Part shown: in pieces, positions 35,689 through 38,159 of the stretch
How positions within the stretch are numbered: the first letter of the stretch is position 1
Layout of the letters: every line of letters begins with the position of its first letter
Source: Methylophaga sp.
Lineage (GTDB): Bacteria > Pseudomonadota > Gammaproteobacteria > Nitrosococcales > Methylophagaceae
Length of the DNA: 38,159 nucleotides
Assembly (NCBI GenBank): GCA_020831825.1
Contig: JAFIFW010000002.1
Coordinates: 1-38,159, forward strand
Direction: 5' to 3'
Position numbers and translations under genes: made by a program
Notes under the pieces: model-generated
The model's input: the letters and a program-made list of their open reading frames with translations, nothing else
The model's database searches: none
Told to the model about the DNA's origin: nothing

Positions 35689-35818
35689 CACCACAGAAGT
35701 ACGGAGGGCAGAGAGCTTTTAATAAAGCTATCCGCAAATTACGCAGATTATGAGGGTATTTTTGGTAGGTTGGGTTCAATGCAATGAAACCCAAAAATCA
35801 AAATTAAAGGGAAGCGTC
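35689..35818. repeat. Composite repeat, copy E plus 66-bp direct repeat
   Basis: A CCACAGAG-type copy (35689-35750, ending CGCAAATTACGCAGATTA) is followed by a 66-bp block (35753-35818) that is repeated perfectly at 36279-36344. The block holds GTAGGTTGGGTTCAATGC and ends AATTAAAGGGAAGCGTC. The whole unit is therefore duplicated on both sides of the pseudogene at 35843-36128. Confidence 0.85.
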
Positions 35819-35842
35819 TCTTTTAATTCCAGCTAATGCCAA

Positions 35843-36128
35843 TTACGGGAAGCCCTCAGACGCAGCCATTTGATAGACCACGCTACCGTCTGCATGACGT
35901 TTGCCAATCAGGCGGATGCTGCTATTCAACTCGGGCGTGTTTTGACCGACCAACAGCCGGGTTCTGTCGCCATTCTCAAGTTGCACCAGCATCGTCGGGA
36001 GTTGACCTTCAGTGATTTCGATCACTGTACCTTGAATATCAAAGGATTCAATTTCCGGATGTGGCCTCACCAGCCAGGACGATCAAAATAAACATGCCGC
36101 GGTTACGCAGGTAATTGTCCATATACAT
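35843..36128 (-). pseudogene. Frameshifted copy of the small membrane-anchored protein
   Basis: The start (ATG at 36126-36128, MYMDNYLRNRGMFILIVLA) and end (QMAASEGFP, TAA) match the intact gene at 33034-33342. A 23-base deletion after CTGGCT shifts the frame into a stop shortly afterwards (GEATSGN then stop). In the intact gene this segment lies between two TGGCT copies, so it is consistent with deletion between short direct repeats. The 286-base length is 309 minus 23. The C-terminal 75 codons read on in the other frame. Confidence 0.85.
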
Positions 36129-36194
36129 GCTGTTGCTCCGCCAACTATTTGTCTGCAATCAATCTTAATCCATAAGCTTGGACATTAACATTGG

Positions 36195-36276
36195 AACCAC
36201 AGAGGACACAGAGCTTTCAATTAAGCTATCCGCAGATTACACAGATTACACAGATTACACAGATGAACGCAGATTG
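36195..36276. repeat. CCACAGAG-type dispersed repeat, copy F, with 9-bp tandem repeat
   Basis: AACCACAGAGGACACAGAGC, then TATCCGCAGATTACACAG. It contains three perfect copies of CAGATTACA (36233-36241, 36242-36250 and 36251-36259), followed by a degenerate copy. It lies just after the pseudogene's upstream region. Confidence 0.8.
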
Positions 36277-36278
36277 TT

Positions 36279-36344
36279 AGGGTATTTTTGGTAGGTTGGG
36301 TTCAATGCAATGAAACCCAAAAATCAAAATTAAAGGGAAGCGTC
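36279..36344. repeat. 66-bp direct repeat, second copy, contributing the end of the inhibitor gene
   Basis: Identical over all 66 bases to 35753-35818. The barstar-like gene on the minus strand ends inside it: its stop TAA (36330-36332) and last four codons (DASL) are repeat sequence. Confidence 0.85.
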
Positions 36345-36722
36345 ACCTTTAAGTTTCGCAGAAATGATAAAAAATCGAATCGATTTTTGTTTTTGCTGCT
36401 GATGATTACAGACATCTTGCAGTAGCTGAAAAAAAGTCAAAAAGTCCTGCTCAGTCACCAGAGAATTCTCGTGAACCGAGAAATAAATATCTGTCTGATT
36501 ATCGGCCTGCGCCACCGAATCTAACAGACAATCATAAGTTGCATCCCAGTTATAGCCAAAATAATCTGGAAAATTAAAAGTAGTTACCAAGGATTGAAAG
36601 ATTGTCTGTTTATCCAGCACACCATTCAGATCCAGAGGACAGACCGGTGCGTGTTCTGGTACAGCGTTAGCAGCGATTTCGAACACACCTGATGATGGCA
36701 TTGACTCAATTCCTGACGTCAT
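36330..36722 (-). CDS. Barstar-like ribonuclease inhibitor
   Basis: A 130-residue protein, or about 123 from an ATG at 36701 with a better spaced AGGA. The barstar signature FPDYFGYNWDATYDCLLDS is present; the two aspartates in it correspond to barstar Asp35 and Asp39, which contact barnase. The fold's later part includes FLTFFQLLQDVCNHQQQKQ and a beta strand SIRFFIIS. The gene follows a secreted RNase by two bases in the same direction, the expected inhibitor place. Its C-terminus, after FFIISAKLKG, is encoded by a dispersed repeat, so the native tail was probably lost or replaced. Confidence 0.88.
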   Translation of the reverse strand: MTSGIESMPSSGVFEIAANAVPEHAPVCPLDLNGVLDKQTIFQSLVTTFNFPDYFGYNWDATYDCLLDSVAQADNQTDIYFSVHENSLVTEQDFLTFFQLLQDVCNHQQQKQKSIRFFIISAKLKGDASL

Positions 36723-36724
36723 GA

Positions 36725-37102
36725 TTATCGACCATCAATGCGAACAAAAGATTTGTAGTGATCTTCAGTGTAGTAATACACCTCGGGTGGATGACCACCA
36801 GTCACAACTCGCCTAGGGCCTCGATGTGATAATCCAGGCGTATCAACCGTATATTCGCGGTAATACCCCATAGGCTTATTCGGCAATAGCCGTTCACGGT
36901 TTTGAAATGTAATGCCGTCACGGTCATAAGGAAACGGCCCACCTTGTTGAATCAGACGAAGCGTTTTTTGCAGTGCTTGCTCTTGTGCCGATAAGGTTGA
37001 AGAGCCTGATGTCGGCCCTTGATTAACAACTGTATCGAGAATTCCATCTTGAAACTGGTAGAAGCCAAATAGCACTATCAATACAAAAAGTATTTTTTTC
37101 AT
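36725..37102 (-). CDS. Secreted or membrane-anchored RNase Sa/barnase-like guanyl-specific ribonuclease
   Basis: A 125-residue protein. A hydrophobic N-terminus (MKKILFVLIVLFGFYQF) is a signal or anchor. The catalytic domain follows: GGPFPYDRDGITFQNRERLLP, YYREYTVDTPG, HRGPRRVVTGG and YYTEDHYKSF. It matches RNase Sa with Glu83 (catalytic base), Arg94, Arg98 and His115 (catalytic acid) at the expected spacing except for a one-residue insertion before the His. It lacks the long extra N-terminal domains of polymorphic toxins. The two-base gap to the inhibitor gene indicates an operon. Confidence 0.9.
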   Translation of the reverse strand: MKKILFVLIVLFGFYQFQDGILDTVVNQGPTSGSSTLSAQEQALQKTLRLIQQGGPFPYDRDGITFQNRERLLPNKPMGYYREYTVDTPGLSHRGPRRVVTGGHPPEVYYYTEDHYKSFVRIDGR

Positions 37103-37242
37103 AATGTTCAGTTGCTCTGCAGGTGGATTGTATTTAGCTGACTATGATCGCTGCCGTGATATTAGAACTGCCTGCAGTTTAAACTGATTGAGTTCGGTGC
37201 GACATGCCATTTTGGGATGAAGGATTGTTATGAAATTTTTAT

Positions 37243-37271
37243 GAATTAAAGGGAAGCGTCCCCTTTAATTC
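37243..37271. repeat. Palindromic AATTAAAGGG element
   Basis: GAATTAAAGGG (37243-37253), AAGCGTC, CCCTTTAATTC (37261-37271): a perfect 11-bp inverted repeat. Copies of its left half, ATTAAAGGGAAGCGTC, end the 66-bp repeats at 35803-35818 and 36329-36344. Here the palindrome is complete, and it lies 15 bases after the nuclease gene. Confidence 0.8.
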
Positions 37272-37293
37272 GCCAACTGCCACTTGTTAGGCC
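37272..37293. other. attC-like half-site at the end of the nuclease gene
   Basis: On the minus strand, GCCTAAC (37286-37292) fits the integron RYYYAAC core. It carries the nuclease gene's TAA stop inside it, as integron cassettes usually do. AAGTGGCAGTTGGCG follows. No matching GTTRRRY partner is visible downstream, because the palindrome at 37243-37271 comes next. It is at best a partial or broken attC. Confidence 0.3.
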
Positions 37294-37952
37294 TTAGGTG
37301 GCAATACCTTTCGCCTAGAAGAAAGTTCATATATAACTTGTATGAGCTCATCTTGATCATCATGCTCAGTGATAACAAATAGCTTAACACCATGTTTTCT
37401 AGCAAGATTAATCTTGCGTTTATCTCTTTCAACAGTTTTCTTAAATGCTTCCTCGCCACCAAAGAAATCGACAGGCTCAAAGTGTTGTTTTCCATGATAC
37501 TCTACTGCAATTTTCCAGTTTGGAAACCATATGTCGAAATGTTGGCGTCCTAACCAAGGTGGTTGACCATGCTGTATTACCTTCGTTTTGGAAAACTCAC
37601 CCTCTAACTTTCTATAAAGCTCAGTTTCAGAAACCCACCCTTCTCCGATCTTTGGGACCCCCAATATCTCCCTTGCTTTATTTTCTGCTTCTTTAGAGAT
37701 TTCTTTAATTTTTCCCAAATGATCGTAGGCAGAGTAATAAGCCTTTATTTTCCAACTTAACTTAGGTTTATCCGATAAAGGTGCTCCATTGAACAAGCCA
37801 TGATCATATAAGTTTTCATTTGATAGCCATGAATCGAAGATAGCAAACCAGCCTTCATTTTCTTCTCCATATTCAGTAAAGCAGTCAATAATCTTTTCTT
37901 TGTATAACGCTTGATTGTTGGTTATGAACTTCGTTTTCCTCCCTCCGCACAT
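37287..37952 (-). CDS. Vsr/PD-(D/E)XK-like endonuclease-fold protein
   Basis: A 221-residue protein from the ATG at 37952; an upstream TTG adds two residues. The C-terminal nuclease fold has FDIWFPNWKIAVEYHGKQHF, with an Asp and an E-x-H-G-x-Q-H box (about residues 140-158), then FGGEEAFKKTVERDKRKINLARKHGVKLFVI. This arrangement is typical of Vsr/DUF559-type endonuclease-fold proteins. The N-terminal 100 residues are not recognised. There is no convincing ribosome binding site, so the gene may be truncated at its 5' end by the IS21 element, whose end is about 70 bases upstream. Its base composition is more AT-rich than its neighbours', suggesting transfer. Confidence 0.78.
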   Translation of the reverse strand: MCGGRKTKFITNNQALYKEKIIDCFTEYGEENEGWFAIFDSWLSNENLYDHGLFNGAPLSDKPKLSWKIKAYYSAYDHLGKIKEISKEAENKAREILGVPKIGEGWVSETELYRKLEGEFSKTKVIQHGQPPWLGRQHFDIWFPNWKIAVEYHGKQHFEPVDFFGGEEAFKKTVERDKRKINLARKHGVKLFVITEHDDQDELIQVIYELSSRRKVLPPKA

Positions 37953-38019
37953 TAGCAATATATCAATAGGGTTAGCCTGGAGGCCTATTTTCTTCTGAAT
38001 ATTTATTCTTAGGTTAGAA

Positions 38020-38159
38020 TGTCACCGGCAATGTAAAACTGACCCACTAACGACAATCGAAAATTGACCCACCTGAGGCAGAATGGCCGCCATTTGTAAC
38101 GACAGGATGGCGGTTGAAATGCAATGTTAAATCAGGAGTCATTAGTGGACATACACGTA
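38020..38159 (+). mobile_element. Left end of an IS21-family insertion sequence
   Basis: The region starts TGTCACCGGCAATG and contains two related direct repeats, AAAACTGACCCAC (38036-38048) and AAAATTGACCCAC (38062-38074). TG ends with multiple such subterminal repeats, which bind the transposase, are characteristic of IS21. An istA-like gene start follows. The right end and the rest of istA/istB lie beyond the window. The outer boundary may be 38020 or 38032. Confidence 0.75.
38124..38159 (+). CDS. istA: IstA transposase, N-terminal end (partial)
   Basis: Twelve codons before the window ends: MLNQESLVDIHV. This matches the start of many IS21 IstA proteins, which open with a helix before the helix-turn-helix. 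Its assignment depends on the surrounding IS21-type ends as much as on the protein. Confidence 0.6.
   Translation, partial: MLNQESLVDIHV

Noticed and set aside
35532..35753. Plus-strand ORF after the LysR gene
   Set aside because: It is translated from dispersed repeats (the GTCATCGCGAG and CCACAGAG types).
37265..37495. Short minus-strand ORF inside the nuclease gene
   Set aside because: A frame shadow of the larger nuclease reading frame.

Overview
The window looks like the chromosome of a methylotrophic gammaproteobacterium, most like Methylophaga. It opens with the end of a lanthanide-type methanol dehydrogenase gene (xoxF) followed by xoxJ, and it has a pseudoazurin gene. The housekeeping layout is gammaproteobacterial: sspAB beside petABC, polA/DUF2782/thrB, lptM-lysA-dapF-DUF484-xerC, and pilBCD-coaE-zapD-yacG. 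The genus is inferred from gene content and was not tested by a search.

Layout. 1-2552: methanol oxidation end (xoxF', xoxJ), a DUF302 protein on the opposite strand and an unrecognised secreted protein, separated by strong hairpin terminators. 2564-6845: sspB-sspA, the cytochrome bc1 operon petABC (all minus strand) and pseudoazurin. 7159-8925: an ATM1-type ABC exporter. 9074-13555 (plus): fmdB-like, DUF502, aspS, nadA, a zinc-finger gene and mutT. 13552-19020 (minus): yacG, zapD, coaE, pilD, pilC, pilB. 19216-23047 (plus): lptM, lysA, dapF, DUF484, xerC. 23457-26183 (minus): polA. 26277-30658 (plus): DUF2782, thrB, waaC and hldE, with a dense cluster of REP-like hairpins between the last two.

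From about 30.7 kb the content becomes accessory. It holds a DUF2235 hydrolase with a multi-pass membrane protein, a small membrane protein, an atypical cation-diffusion-facilitator protein divergent from a LysR regulator, and then a repeat-rich zone. That zone contains a frameshifted second copy of the small membrane protein, a secreted RNase Sa/barnase-like ribonuclease with a barstar-like inhibitor, a PD-(D/E)XK/Vsr-like nuclease ending in an attC-like motif, and the left end of an IS21-family element that runs off the window.

How the genes work together. XoxF and XoxJ oxidise methanol in the periplasm; cytochrome bc1 and pseudoazurin are periplasmic electron-transfer components that could serve the same respiratory chain (inference). 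WaaC and HldE make and add the LPS inner-core heptose. PilB, PilC and PilD build type IV pili. LysA and DapF supply lysine and diaminopimelate. The most interesting parts are the ribonuclease/inhibitor pair, whose inhibitor gene ends inside a dispersed repeat; the duplicated and decayed small membrane gene; and the layered families of palindromic and dispersed repeats.
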